Source: Streptomyces sp. NBC_00433
GTDB taxonomy: Bacteria; Actinomycetota; Actinomycetes; Streptomycetales; Streptomycetaceae
Direction of reading: 5' to 3'
Assembly (NCBI GenBank): GCA_036015235.1
Contig: CP107926.1
Coordinates: forward strand, 1,612,001-1,676,000
Length of the DNA stretch: 64,000 bases
Shown: piece after piece, positions 50,098 through 59,521 of the stretch
How positions within the stretch are numbered: the stretch's first letter is position 1
Layout of the letters: every line of letters starts with the position of its first letter
Notes under the pieces: generated by a model
The model's database searches: none
Told to the model about the DNA's origin: nothing
What the model saw: the letters and a program-made list of their open reading frames with translations, nothing else
Position numbers and translations under genes: made by a program

Positions 50098-50517
50098 GCG
50101 GCAGCGAGCTGACCTTGGGAGCGGTGCTGGCGCGCCTGGAGGAGCAAGAGCGCGAGATCGCCACGCAGGCCGAGACCACGCGGGGACGCATCGCCGAACT
50201 CAACGCGCAACTGGCGGAGTTCGACCGCCTCGCCGAAGAAGTCCGCATCACCCGCAAGACGCTGCTGGCCCTGCCCGATCCGTCCCCGCCGACGCCACCG
50301 GCCACGAAGCTGCCGGACCATCCGGCCTACCGGCAGATCATGGCGGGTGTTCGCCGCGGCCGACGCCCCGCTGCGGGCGCGGGCGGTCTGCGAGGCGATG
50401 GCTCTGGAGATCGCGCCCAGCAACGTCAACAACGTCCGGTTGAAGCTGAAGCGGCTGGTCGAACGCGGGATCCTGATCGAGTCCGAGCAGGGGTTGTTCA
50501 CCCAGCCACGGCGATAG
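50094..50517 (+). pseudogene. IS5-associated second ORF (coiled coil plus wHTH), frameshifted
   Basis: GTG 50094 overlaps the transposase TGA (GTGA). Product: LGAVLARLEEQEREIATQAE, IAELNAQLAEFDRLAEEVRI (coiled coil), then after a shift near 50345 LRARAVCEAMALEIAPSNVN and VRLKLKRLVERGILIESEQG, a winged-helix-like end. Similar short genes follow IS5 transposases in Streptomyces. Confidence 0.65.
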
Positions 50518-50599
50518 CCACCCGAAGAGGCCACCACCAGCCCGACAGCCCCACCTGCAAGCGCGAAACGGGCAGTACGTCACTTACCGCCCTCTGACA

Positions 50600-51384
50600 C
50601 TGATACGCACCACTGCCGCCAGCTGGCCCGTCATGTGGAGAGTGTGGCGGTCAGCCCCGACGGCCGTACCGCGATCACCGACGACCTCTTCGGGACCCTG
50701 CGCTCTTGGAATCTCGCCGCCGACCGTCTCTCGCCGATTGAACTCCGAGCGTCCGGCCGGGCGATGTTCCGCCCTATCGCGATCAGTCCGGACGGGCGGA
50801 CAGTAGCGGCTCGGGCAGACAACGGAACCGTCCGGCTCCTGGTCGCTGCCACCGGGCGCACCCTGCGCACCCTCACCTCTCCGGCCGCGCCCCGGGCCCA
50901 GCTGCCCACATCGTTCGCGTTCGCCCCGGACGGGCGGACACTCGCCGTCAGCGGGGTGCACGGGACCGCTTCCCTGTGGGACCTGCGCTCCGGCAAGCTC
51001 CGCGCCACCTTCGCCGCCGGCACGTCACCGCTGGCCTCCGTCACGTTCAGCCCGGACGGGCGGACACTCGCAACCGCCAGTGCCGACAGCAGCCTGCGTC
51101 TGTGGGACATCGCCACCGGCCAGGACCGCGCCACTTTCGATACGGGCCGGGCCTACGCGGCCTCCATGGCGTTCAGCCCCGACGGGCACATACTCGCCGT
51201 CGGTACCGGCGTCGCCACCTTCACCTACAACGTGCCACTGCCCCGGCCGACTGCGGCCATCACCACCGTATGCGCCGCAGTGGACCGGGCGCCCACACCG
51301 CAGGAGACCGCCGTGTACCGGCTCGACACGACACTCCCACCCGCCTGCCCACGCCACAACGTTCAGGGCAGCGAACGTCAGTGA
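50600..51384 (+). pseudogene. C-terminal fragment of a WD40-repeat protein
   Basis: At least four WD40 blades read cleanly: VAVSPDGRTAITDDLFGTLR, IAISPDGRTVAARADNGTVR, FAFAPDGRTLAVSGVHGTAS (LWDL) and VTFSPDGRTLATASADSSLR (LWDI), then a final AFSPDGHILAVGTG. The tail (YRLDTTLPPACPRHNVQG) is typical of actinobacterial NACHT/trypsin-WD40 proteins. The N-terminal domain and early blades are removed at the IS5 right end. Confidence 0.82.
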
Positions 51385-51589
51385 CGTTGCAGGTGCAGGA
51401 TATTGCATCCGTGCTGGTCACAGCCCTGATGTCCGGGTTCAGCGGTGCGCGGTGGCAGTTGAGCGTCCGATGCAGGGAAGGCTGCTCGTGGAGCCTTGCC
51501 CCTGCCGATAAACCCATCCACCCTGGTGGGAAGAGGTACGGGAGATGCGGCATGTCTGGGTAAGGGCAGTCACTCAAAGGCCGGGCCTT
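51385..51589. other. Intergenic stretch with a possible IS end
   Basis: Around 51502 the sequence CTGCCGATAAACCCATCCAC resembles the left terminus of copies A-D (TGCCGATAAATCATCC). No gene follows it, so it may be a lone IS end. Confidence 0.35.
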
Positions 51590-51619
51590 CCCCCATGAAG
51601 GTGGGCACGCGGTTATTGA

Positions 51620-52516
51620 TCACGCGGCGAGTGTGAGTTTAGCGGTGTGGTGTCGGTGTTCGTATTCGTTGGGGCTGAGGTAGCCGTTGGCGGAGTGCCG
51701 GCGGCGGGTGTTGTAGCGGGTCAGCCAGGCGAAGACAGTCCGACGGCAGGTGCCGGCGTCGCCGAAGTCGTGGGCGCCCTGGAGGGTCTCGCGTTTCAGA
51801 GAAGCGTGGAAACTTTCGCAGGCCGCGTTGTCGGCGCTGGTGCCGATCGCGCCCATCGACCGGGTGACCCCGAGCTGGTCGCAGAGGTCGGTGTAGGCCC
51901 GGGAGCCGTATTGGGCCCCGTGGTCGGAGTGGAACACCGCGCCGTCCAGACTCCCGCGAGTCGCGGCGGCCATCCGCAACGCGTCGGAGACCAGACTGGT
52001 GCGCATGTGGTCGGCGATGGACCAGCCCGTGACCTTGCGGCTGAAGCAGTCCAGCACCGTCGCGAGATAGAGGAACTCCCCGCCCGCGAGCGGGAGATAC
52101 GTGATGTCGCCCATGAGTTTGAGCCCCGGCTCGGTGGCGGTGAAGTCCCGCTGGAACAGGTCCGGGACCGGTGAGGCGGCCGGGTCCGGGACGGTGGTGC
52201 GCACGCGTCTGCGCAGGCGGATGCCGGTGATGGAGAACGTCCGCATGATCCGGGCGACCCGCTTCTCGTTGACCCGCTGCCCTTTCTCGCGGAGCTCGGC
52301 CGCCACTCGCGGGGAGCCGTAAGCGCCGCCGGACTCGCCGTGGATCTGACGGATCTCCTCGGCCAGGACCCGGTCCTGCCGCTGCCGGCCAGCCCGGACC
52401 TCGGCGCCGGCGAGCCACTTGTAGTAGCTGGACCGGTTCACGTCCAGGACCTGGCAGAGCCGCTTCACCTCGTAGGTGTCCCGGTGGTCGTCAACGAACT
52501 GGAAGCGGCTCCTCAC
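51620..52516 (-). CDS. IS3-family transposase OrfB
   Basis: 298 aa. HTH_21-type N-terminus (LCQVLDVNRSSYYKWLAGAE; IRQIHGESGGAYGSPRVAAE) and an rve core with DDE residues in LMGDITYLPLAGGEF, GAVFHSDHGAQYGS and NAACESFHASLKRE. Ends RRRHSANGYLSPNEYEHRHH. Its ATG overlaps the orfA stop (ATGA); OrfAB fusion by -1 frameshifting is the family rule. Full length. Confidence 0.92.
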   Translation of the reverse strand: MRSRFQFVDDHRDTYEVKRLCQVLDVNRSSYYKWLAGAEVRAGRQRQDRVLAEEIRQIHGESGGAYGSPRVAAELREKGQRVNEKRVARIMRTFSITGIRLRRRVRTTVPDPAASPVPDLFQRDFTATEPGLKLMGDITYLPLAGGEFLYLATVLDCFSRKVTGWSIADHMRTSLVSDALRMAAATRGSLDGAVFHSDHGAQYGSRAYTDLCDQLGVTRSMGAIGTSADNAACESFHASLKRETLQGAHDFGDAGTCRRTVFAWLTRYNTRRRHSANGYLSPNEYEHRHHTAKLTLAA

Positions 52517-52857
52517 CAGTTCGTCTCTCCGGCGAAATACTTGGCCGCCTTGCGGAGGATGTCCCGCTCGGTGGCGAGCTTGCGCTCACTTGCCTCGAGT
52601 TCGGCCACCCTCGCCTCCAGCTGCCGCACACGCTCGACCGGATCAGCGGACGCAACGGCCTCCCGAGGCCGGGCGCCCGGCGTCGCAGCCGCGGCTGTGA
52701 CGCCACGGCGTTCGCGGTCCCGCAGCACCCACTCACGCAGGGTCGCCCGGTTGACGCCCAGGTCAGCAGCGATGTTCTTGTAGATCGCCCCGGGTGTGGA
52801 CTCGTACAGGGCCACGGCATCGGCCTTGAACTCGTCCGAGTAGTCCTTCATCGCCAT
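52513..52857 (-). CDS. IS3-family OrfA (HTH_Tnp_1 protein)
   Basis: 114 aa from ATG 52857. The HTH region MKDYSDEFKADAVALYESTP, then IYKNIAADLGVNRATLREWV is followed by a leucine-zipper-like coil (ERVRQLEARVAELEASERKL) and the terminal FAGETNW. The frame is open upstream to 52914 but the extra residues lack homology. Confidence 0.9.
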   Translation of the reverse strand: MAMKDYSDEFKADAVALYESTPGAIYKNIAADLGVNRATLREWVLRDRERRGVTAAAATPGARPREAVASADPVERVRQLEARVAELEASERKLATERDILRKAAKYFAGETNW

Positions 52858-53008
52858 CGGCGGTCTTCTCGCTTCCTCCGGATCAAGCAGATCCAGTATC
52901 AGCGTGTCCACCACTCAGGGGGAGGCCCCGAGCTCTTCCCGCACCCTGGCGTCCTTGTGGATGAGCGGCGGAATTGAGCAGGGAGGTCGACGAAAGATCA
53001 CTTAGCGG

Positions 53009-53032
53009 CTATGACCCGTCAGGGGCATAGCT
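53009..53032. terminator. Hairpin GCTATG...CATAGC
   Basis: GCTATGACCCGTCAGGGGCA with TAGC: 6-bp outer stem plus an inner CCC/GGG pairing. Not assigned to a gene; it may be a scar of a lost gene upstream. Confidence 0.35.
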
Positions 53033-53070
53033 TCGTTGAGTGGTGCTGAATCGGGCTATGGGGGGGCGTT

Positions 53071-53259
53071 GTGGTCGATGTGGAGTCAGCGGTGGCCTAT
53101 CTGGTAGCGCGGGCTGCGCGCCGGGCGGGGGCCGAGGCGGAACTGGCTTTGGACGCGAGCATGGACCGCCTGCACGAGGTGGTATCGGTACAGGCGGTGC
53201 GGTCTGCCGCGGGCAGATATCTGATCCACGCCGGGCGCAGCAGACTGCCCGCCGGATAG
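53071..53259 (+). pseudogene. Short hypothetical protein fragment
   Basis: 62 codons from GTG 53071: MVDVESAVAYLVARAARRAG, then LALDASMDRLHEVVSVQAVR. This start is like that of longer actinobacterial proteins of about 100-130 aa, but it stops soon after. Frame and codon use are plausible; function unknown. Confidence 0.35.
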
Positions 53260-53541
53260 GGGCGCGTCGTGACCGGGCGCCCGGCCCGGCGTGCGGCCTC
53301 GGCCGCCGCGCTGCGCACACGGTCGCTATGAACTCGGCTTGCGTCAGTCTGCCGTGGGATGCACTTCACCCGTCTGGATGTGCGGCGTCCCGTCGCCCAA
53401 GGTGCGGCCGGGTGTGAAATCGTGTGGACCGGTGCTCTGTAGTCATGATCAACTGAGCCGAGGGAAACCGGCGTTTGAAGGTGATGCGCCGACCCCACTA
53501 TTCACACGCTTTGCCATGACCACCACACCCTGAGGAAGATC
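53260..53541. other. Upstream region of the lipoprotein gene
   Basis: No gene recognised. The promoter of the lipoprotein gene should be here. Confidence 0.35.
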
Positions 53542-54267
53542 ATGCCGCGCAGCACCGGCACCGTGTTGGTGAGCTCCGCCCTGCTGTCCGTGCTGAGTCT
53601 CGGCGCTTCGGCGTGTAGCAGTGACAGCGGCAGCGTTGACAAGCCCCCGGTCGGCGTACCCGCCTCGTCGGCCCCTGTCTCCTCCGCACCTGTTGCGAAG
53701 ACGCTCAGCGCGGCTGAGCTGAAGGGCGCTCTGCTTACCGCCAAGGACCTGCCGACCGGCTACACGGCGAGAGCGCCGGAGTCCGTCGGCGATCTCCGCG
53801 GGCAAATCGTCACGGTGACCCCTGCCGTCTGCTGGCCGATCCCGGAGGCAATTTTCGGCGGGCGCGGGAAGTCAGCGATCTTCCAGAATTACTCGCAGAC
53901 CGCGAATCCCGCGGTGGTGCTCAACTTGTACCTCGCCGCCTATGAGTCCGGCGATGCCGAGAAGGCGATGGACGACCTGAAGGCGGCCATCGCGGCGTGC
54001 CCGAACTTCACGATCACCGGCAAGGACGGTTCGGTCGGCAAGACCGGGGTGAAGTCACTCACGTCCGCCCCGCTCGGGGACGACGCGGTGATGTTCGAAT
54101 TCACCCCCGCAGGAGGGGAGGTCTACCGCATCGTGCCCATTCGCGTCGGTGCCACGCTCGCGACCTTCGTCACACTGGATGGTACGAATGTCGACCAGGG
54201 GGTCGAGTTCCCCCAGCCGCTGCTGGCCCTGCAGTTGGAGAAGCTCAAGACGGCCGCGACCGGTTGA
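53542..54267 (+). CDS. Lipoprotein with PknH-like sensor-type domain
   Basis: 241 aa. The N-terminus SSALLSVLSLGASACSS is a lipoprotein signal with Cys near residue 25, followed by a Ser/Pro/Val linker. The mature domain (LLTAKDLPTGYTARAPESVG; AVCWPIPEAIFG; ACPNFTITGKDGSVGKTGVK) resembles PknH-sensor-like lipoproteins of actinobacteria. Two Cys (in AVCWP and AACPNF) could pair. Anchored outside the membrane; ligand unknown. GAGGAAG precedes the ATG. Confidence 0.82.
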   Translation: MPRSTGTVLVSSALLSVLSLGASACSSDSGSVDKPPVGVPASSAPVSSAPVAKTLSAAELKGALLTAKDLPTGYTARAPESVGDLRGQIVTVTPAVCWPIPEAIFGGRGKSAIFQNYSQTANPAVVLNLYLAAYESGDAEKAMDDLKAAIAACPNFTITGKDGSVGKTGVKSLTSAPLGDDAVMFEFTPAGGEVYRIVPIRVGATLATFVTLDGTNVDQGVEFPQPLLALQLEKLKTAATG

Positions 54268-54314
54268 GCCGCCCCCAGCCGACGGCGGACATAACCTGAC
54301 GTCGGCCCTACGCC

Positions 54315-55232
54315 GTGTCTGATAAAGATATTGTGACGGGTCGAGGCGAGCTGACAGATACGGCGTGGGAGCGGATAGAGCCGCTTCTTCCGGGTGCGGA
54401 CGGGTGTGGGCGCCCCTGGCGGGATCACCGGCAGGTCGTCGATGGGTTGCTCTGGCGGCCCCGGACGGGTGCGCCGTGGCGTGATCTGCCGGAGCGGTAT
54501 GGGCCGTGGCAGACGGTCTATGAGCGGTTCGCCCGCTGGGACGCGGACGGCACCTGGGCGAAGCTGCTGGAGCACGTTCAAGGTCCGTGATGACGCGGTG
54601 GTCGCGTTGGAGTGGACGCTTTCGGTGGACTCCACGATCAACCGCGCTCATCAGCACGCCGCCGGCGCCCGTAAAAAGGGGAGACCGACGGGGACAAACT
54701 GGAAGATCCGGAACGCTCGGCGGCACGGCAGTCCCTCGGTCGGTCCCGGGGCGGCCTGACCACCAAGGTTCACCTGGCGGTCGACGGCCGCGGCCTGCCG
54801 CTGTCGCTCGCGCTCACACCGGGCAACGTGGACGACTCCACCGTGTTCGAGGCGGTCATGGACGTTGTCCGTGTTCCACGTATCGGGCGGGGCCGGCCGC
54901 GCACTCGCCCGGATCGGGTCCTGGCGGACAATGCCTGTTCGTCCCGGGCGATCCGCGCCTGGTGCAGGCGTCATGGCATCGCCGTTACGATCCCTGAACG
55001 CTCTGACCAGGTCGCCAACCGGCTCCGTCGGGGCTCCCGAGATGGTCGGCCACCCGCCTTCGACGCGGAAGCGTACAAGCACCGCAACGTTGTCGAGAGA
55101 TGCTTCAATCGGCTCAAGCAGTTCCGCGCGGTAGCGACCCGCTTTGACAAGCTCGCAGACCGTTACCGGGCCGGACTCCGCCTGGCCTCGCTGATCCTCT
55201 GGCTCCGCGAGCCCGGCTCGGCGAGCGCTTAG
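54315..55232 (+). pseudogene. IS5-family (IS427-like) transposase, frameshifted
   Basis: First frame: GRGELTDTAWERIEPLLPGA, VVDGLLWRPRTGAPWRDLPE, then a shift at about 54585 to VVALEWTLSVDSTINRAHQH (first Asp) and another near 54705 to GGLTTKVHLAVDGRGLPLSL, PDRVLADNACSSRAIRAWCR (second Asp) and HRNVVERCFNRLKQFRAVAT (Glu). IS427-type elements use one programmed frameshift between their two ORFs, so the first break may be natural, but the second is not. Confidence 0.82.
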
Positions 55233-55711
55233 CGCTCACGCGCCAGGGCGGTGAGCGCACACGACGGGATCCCCAGTAGACCCAATCGGGACAGGAGCGC
55301 TGCTTCCTGTTCCTGTGTGACCTCGATCCACAGGGCCGTTCCCGAGTCGCCGGCACTGAAGACCAGCCGGCCTTCTCGCCGGCCTTCGGCGTGGATCGTG
55401 TAGGGAACCAAGTCCGACAGCACTTCGAACTGCCCGTCGTCCCGGACATCGATGTCGACCCCCGTCCCAGGGTCGGAGCGCCTGGAGCGACTACCGCGCA
55501 CGGCCTCCTCGCGAGCCAGTGACAGGACACGCTCGTACGAGTGCAGGACCTCGGGCGGCCAGGCGTCACCGCTGCAGGCATCGCTGTGGGCTGCGTCGAT
55601 GCCCGAACGCAGCACGTGCAGCGCTTCGCGATGAACACGCACAACGTCCGCCCGGCGAACCCCGTCCACGAGTACGAGCTCGCGGACCCCGGCACCATCC
55701 TGACTGATCAC
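55229..55711 (-). CDS. Hypothetical protein
   Basis: 160 aa from GTG 55711. Soluble and acidic: RELVLVDGVRRADVVRVHRE, LHSYERVLSLAREEAVRGSR, DVRDDGQFEVLSDLVPYTIH, FSAGDSGTALWIEVTQEQEA. The last part looks like two beta strands with a helix. Codon use is normal and there is no break. It is wedged between two transposase pseudogenes, overlapping both at its edges, so the start could be downstream of the GTG. Family unknown. Confidence 0.5.
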   Translation of the reverse strand: MISQDGAGVRELVLVDGVRRADVVRVHREALHVLRSGIDAAHSDACSGDAWPPEVLHSYERVLSLAREEAVRGSRSRRSDPGTGVDIDVRDDGQFEVLSDLVPYTIHAEGRREGRLVFSAGDSGTALWIEVTQEQEAALLSRLGLLGIPSCALTALARER

Positions 55712-57125
55712 ATGCTCCGTCCCCGTTCCGGTGAGCAGGTTCCGTCTCTGACCGCGCAGGTCGCGCGGGCGAGCAATCCGGTTGGTACGACGGCGATGTG
55801 GGTGAGGGACCGGCTGGACGGGCTGTGGTGCGACGAGGACCTCGCCGGCTGGTACCCGCGCGACGGGCGTCCGGGCCTCTCACCCGCCCAGCTGGCCACC
55901 GTCTGTGCGCTGCAGTTCCTGCTGGACTTATCGGATCGGCAAGCCGCTGAGGCGGTCCGCTGCCGGATCGACTTCAAGTACGCGCCGGCCATGGAGCTGG
56001 ACGATCCCGGCTTCCACCACAGTGTGCCGGCCGACTTCCGAGAGCGTCTCATCAAGGGCGACCGTGCCGACCGCCTGCTCGATCTCGCGCTCGTGCGCTT
56101 GAAGGAGGTCGGACTGGTACGCGAGCGCAGCACGCAGCGCACCGACTCCACCCACGTTCTGGCAGCCGTGCGCGACCTGACCCGGCTGGAACTGGTCACC
56201 GAGGCGGTCCGTGCCGCGCTGGAAGAAGTAGCCCGCACTGCCTCGCACCTGCTGGCCGGGGTGGCCGACGAGGACTGGGGGCGCCGTTGTGGCCGTAAGG
56301 TCCGGCCGGGCAAGAACCCCACCCGGCCCAAGGCCAGGATCCTCGCCGCCGGCGAGGACGCCTGCCGGCTGCTGGAACGCCTTCACCGGTCTGGATCGGG
56401 CTGCCGGCCCGGCCCGCACGCCGAGGCGCTGCAGCAGATCGTGGTGACGTACTACTACCGCGACGAGGCGGACCGCTGACGACGGCGGGCTGCCGCCTTC
56501 CTCCTGCGCGATCGTCTCGCCCTACGACACCACGGCGCGCCACGTCCGCCACGGGCACATCATCCGCTGGAAGGGGTTCGCCGCACACGTCACCGAGACG
56601 TGTGACCTGACAGCGTCAACGTGATCACGGACGTGGCCACCACCTCGGCCGCCACCAACGACGGCCAGGCCCTGCCCGGCATCCTCACCCACCGCCGCAC
56701 CCCTGATCGTGGCCCGGTTCGCCAAGAGCCAGTGCCGCCCCTGCCCGGCCCGCACACAGTGCACCACCACCGACAGCGCCCGAACCGTGGGCTTCCCCCC
56801 ACGAGAACTACGCGACCTGCAACTCCGCGTCCGGGCCGAACAGCAGACACCCGCCTGGAAGACCCGCTACGCGGTCCGCTCCGGAGTCGACGGCACCATG
56901 AACGAGCTTGCCCACGGACACGCAATGCGCCGCTGCCGCTACCGAGGACAGCCCAAAGCCCACTTGCAACACGTACTCACGGCCATCGCCGTGAACATCG
57001 AGCGACTCAGCCGCCGGCCATTCACCGAGGACGCCCCTCCAGGGAGACCGCCAACAGCCTTCCAGACCTTCCTGGACCAGCAGGGAATTCACCGGCCGAA
57101 GTCCTGGCGAACGCTCGGCACCTGA
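55712..57125 (+). pseudogene. IS1182-family transposase with internal deletion
   Basis: ATG 55712 to 56479: LWCDEDLAGWYPRDGRPGLS, LQFLLDLSDRQAAEAVRCRI and RSTQRTDSTHVLAAVRDLTR (first Asp). The frame is then lost. From about 56700 to 57125 the C-terminus reappears: IVARFAKSQCRPCPARTQCT, RSGVDGTMNELAHGHAMRRC and IAVNIERLSR. Part of the catalytic middle is missing. Confidence 0.82.
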
Positions 57126-57160
57126 CCACCGACCACCGACCACCAAGATCACCGACAGAG

Positions 57161-58024
57161 TCAGTAATGCAGGGCGGCCGCGAGTGCCTCGGCCAGGGTC
57201 ACCGGCGGGCGGCCGATCAGGCGGCGCAAGTCGCCAGAGTCGGTGTACATCTCGCCGCGGTTCATACCGCGGTCAGCGTCAGCGAGGACCTCCGCCAGTT
57301 CGGCGGGTAGGCCCGCGGCGGCCAGTACCTGGGCGAAACCGGCCACCGGGAGGTCAGCGTAGGTAACCTGCTTTCCGGCCGCAGCGGAGATCGCGGCGGC
57401 GAGCTCAGTCAGGGTGAAGGATTCGTCGCCGCCGAGCTCGTACACGGCGCCGGTGCGGCCTTCAGCGGTGAGGACGATCGCTGCGGCCTCGGCGTAGTCG
57501 GCGCGGGACGCGGCGCTGATCCGGCCCTGGCCTGCGGCGCCGACGACCGCGCCGTTCTGCAGGATCTGCGGCAGTTGGCTGGTGTAGTTCTCCAGGTACC
57601 AGCCGTTGCGCAGCAGCACGCTGGGGATTCCGCGGTCCCGCAGATACGCCTCGGTCTCCCTGTGCGTGGCACCGATGACGGTGGTGGCCGTGTCCGCGTG
57701 CGTCGTGCTCGTGTACGCCACTAGCGACACGCCTGCGGATGCCGCGGCGTCGATCACGCGGCGGTGGTTGGTGACCCGCTCGTCCACGGGGACCGAGGCC
57801 GAGATCAGCAGCAGCCTGTCCGCCCCCGCGAATGTCTCGGCCAGGCCGTCGGTGTCCGCGAAGTCGGCGCGGCGTACCGTGATGCCTCGGTCGGCCAGGT
57901 CTTTGATCCTGGCGATGTCCCGGCCGGTCGCGATGATGTCCGCGGCCGGGATCCCGCGCCGCAGCAGTGCCTCGATGGTGAGCCTGCCCAGCTGGCCGGT
58001 GGCTCCAGTGACGACGATCGGCAT
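57161..58024 (-). CDS. NmrA-like NAD(P)-binding reductase (QorB type)
   Basis: 287 aa from ATG 58024, chosen because GGAAGGA lies about 9 nt before it; an ATG at 58033 is too close to that site. Rossmann start MPIVVTGATGQLGRLTIEAL (GxxGxxG), a second nucleotide-contact strand DIIATGRD, then DRLLLISASVPVDERVTNHR and SVLLRNGWYLENYTSQLPQI as in QorB-type NAD(P)H:quinone oxidoreductases. Divergent from an HxlR regulator with a shared operator, the usual pairing for redox or quinone response. Confidence 0.9.
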   Translation of the reverse strand: MPIVVTGATGQLGRLTIEALLRRGIPAADIIATGRDIARIKDLADRGITVRRADFADTDGLAETFAGADRLLLISASVPVDERVTNHRRVIDAAASAGVSLVAYTSTTHADTATTVIGATHRETEAYLRDRGIPSVLLRNGWYLENYTSQLPQILQNGAVVGAAGQGRISAASRADYAEAAAIVLTAEGRTGAVYELGGDESFTLTELAAAISAAAGKQVTYADLPVAGFAQVLAAAGLPAELAEVLADADRGMNRGEMYTDSGDLRRLIGRPPVTLAEALAAALHY

Positions 58025-58134
58025 GATGGTCATTCCTTCCTTCCGCGCGTGCCTCGCACGCCTGCCGCGGTCTGTCCGCGGCGGGGTGGAACACAGAATG
58101 ACCTGGACACTCTCTGTTGGGGAGTAGCCACTTC

Positions 58135-58153
58135 TCGGTATGGTACTTACCGA
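58135..58153. promoter_or_regulatory. TCGGTA-N7-TACCGA operator
   Basis: Perfect 6-bp arms in the divergent region between the NmrA-like and hxlR genes, 25 bp before the HxlR start. It suits a winged-helix dimer; HxlR autoregulation and control of the reductase are expected. Confidence 0.65.
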
Positions 58154-58177
58154 ACCGATAGCATTGAGGTGAGCCGT

Positions 58178-58582
58178 ATGACTGCTGTCGAGAAGGTGAC
58201 CGGGCCCATACCGTCGTTCGATCCGTACGAGCGCGGTTGCCCGTCGCGGGACCTGCTCGACCAGATCGGCAGCAAGTGGGCGGTCCTCGTGCTGGGCGAA
58301 CTCGGCCGGAACGGGACCTCCCGGTTCGGCCGGCTCCGGCAGGCGCTGGCGGGTGTGAGCGAGAAGATGCTCACCCAGACGCTGCGTACCCTCGAACGCG
58401 ACGGGCTGGTCAGCCGGACCGTCTACCCAGAGGTGCCGCCGCACGTGGAGTACGAGCTGACCGCGCTCGGCCAGACGCTGCGGGAACCGCTGAAGGCGCT
58501 CACGGAGTGGTCCGTGCTGCACATCGAAGAAGTCATCACCGCCCGCGAAGAGTACGACGACCGCACTGAGCGCACCAGGTAA
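58178..58582 (+). CDS. HxlR-family regulator
   Basis: 134 aa from ATG 58178 (GAGGTGAG upstream). Single winged helix with the family opening CPSRDLLDQIGSKWAVLVLG, the recognition helix RFGRLRQALAGVSEKMLTQT and wing GLVSRTVYPEVPPHVEYELT. One Cys (residue near 21) in the position used for redox or quinone sensing in some members. Confidence 0.92.
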   Translation: MTAVEKVTGPIPSFDPYERGCPSRDLLDQIGSKWAVLVLGELGRNGTSRFGRLRQALAGVSEKMLTQTLRTLERDGLVSRTVYPEVPPHVEYELTALGQTLREPLKALTEWSVLHIEEVITAREEYDDRTERTR

Positions 58583-58749
58583 CCAGCGGCGGCCAGCGGT
58601 CTGGTCATAGACGGCCGCCTCGCCGAGACCGGCCCGACAATCAGACCCACCCAAGCCACCCGGCGACATCACGAGTTCAACCTCAGGAGACCGAGGGAGC
58701 CGCCCGGCCCAAGTCCGGACAGCTCCTCAGCAAGATCTTCTTGAGCCCT
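58583..58749. other. Intergenic stretch with a GTCCGGACAG site
   Basis: Holds GTCCGGACAG at 58713-58722, the same core as the half-site array at 59407-59471, just past the stop of the secreted-protein gene. Otherwise nothing recognised. Confidence 0.4.
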
Positions 58750-59268
58750 TTATGCGTTGTTGTTGATCCACGGTGCGTCGCTGATGCTGCCAGGATTGCA
58801 GCCGGTGTTCACGAGGTCGCGACGGCAGACTTGGAAGCGAATCCTGCTGCCTGTGTGTTTGTAGTAGTTGGTACTGGAGGACTCGTAGTAGTCCTTGTTG
58901 CACACACCCCAATTGGGGGCGCCCAGGTTGTTGCTGCACCAACCGGATCGGTATGGCATCCACGAGGAGCCATTCCAGAGCCAGTTTTCCCAGTAGATGA
59001 AGGTCTGGTCTCCGTCCGCAAGGGAGTCTTGAATTCTCCACACGTCGCCATTCCTGGTGAAGCAGCCCCTGGCGATCTTGTCGTACGAGATCGATTTAGG
59101 GTTCCAGACATAGTCGTCCAAGCAGGACTCACCGCCCGTGTCGTAGGAAAGCGTGGATATTTGGTCTTCGAACGGTTTTTCGAAGTCCACGCCGAAGGAC
59201 TGGCCTTGTCCCGCTATAAGGACGGTGAAGATTACTGCGGCTACTGCGAGTACTGAACGGATGCGCAT
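58750..59268 (-). CDS. Small secreted protein with six cysteines, lower GC
   Basis: 172 aa from ATG 59268 (AAGGAGA just upstream). The signal peptide is RSVLAVAAVIFTVLIAGQGQ. The mature part is Trp/Tyr/Asn-rich with six Cys (in ESCLDD, RGCFTR, GWCSNN, GVCNKD, QVCRRD and TGCNPG), so three disulfides are likely. DTGGESCLDDYVWNP and ARGCFTRNGDVWRIQDSLAD have the look of an exported binding or toxin-like protein. Codon use is visibly less GC-biased than the neighbours, which points to transfer. Divergent from the membrane HTH gene. No family recognised. Confidence 0.72.
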   Translation of the reverse strand: MRIRSVLAVAAVIFTVLIAGQGQSFGVDFEKPFEDQISTLSYDTGGESCLDDYVWNPKSISYDKIARGCFTRNGDVWRIQDSLADGDQTFIYWENWLWNGSSWMPYRSGWCSNNLGAPNWGVCNKDYYESSSTNYYKHTGSRIRFQVCRRDLVNTGCNPGSISDAPWINNNA

Positions 59269-59406
59269 CTGTCTCCTTCGAGTCTCCGGATCCAACAGCC
59301 GAGCGAGAGCCCGTTCGCGCAGCCTGGCCTGGCCGTCAGCGACGGTTCGTCTGCTCGGGCACCACAGACACTGCTGACCGCCGGCAGCTGAAGGAAGAGC
59401 CGTCGG

Positions 59407-59471
59407 CTGTCCCGGACAGAAGCGGGCTGTCCGGGCTGGTCACGCTGCTGTCCGGAATGAGTCCCGGACAG
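59407..59471. promoter_or_regulatory. Array of CTGTCC/GGACAG half-sites
   Basis: CTGTCCCGGACAG (59407-59419, perfect dyad), a lone CTGTCCGGG (59427-59435), then CTGTCCGG-8 nt-CCGGACAG (59448-59471). Five half-sites in 65 bp between two divergent genes, 50-115 bp before the HTH gene start. This arrangement suggests cooperative operator binding. Confidence 0.65.
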
Positions 59472-59521
59472 CGGGGCATGGCGGAATCCGCCGTTGTCCC
59501 CTGTGCAATGACCACGACAAG

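Larger units (their letters stand above)
49160..50599 (+). mobile_element. IS5-family element with two genes (about 1.44 kb)
   Basis: Terminal repeats TGTGAGAGGGCGGTATGTGA (from 49160) and, inverted from 50599, TGTCAGAGGGCGGTAAGTGA differ at two places and extend a few bases further. The transposase gene is intact; the accessory second gene is frameshifted. The element separates a transposase remnant from a WD40 fragment. No obvious short target duplication. Confidence 0.85.
51590..52922 (-). mobile_element. IS3-family element, complete
   Basis: Imperfect terminal repeats: CCCCCATGAAGGTGGGCACG at 51590 and, inverted from 52922, CCCCCTGAGTGGTGGACACG. Contains orfA and orfB in the classic overlapping arrangement, both intact. 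Flanking 3-bp sequences (CTT/AGG) are not a direct duplication. Confidence 0.82.

Noticed and set aside
51502..51530. A fifth full IS copy starting at CTGCCGATAAACCCATCC
   Set aside because: Only the end-like sequence is present, with no transposase following; noted as a possible lone end.
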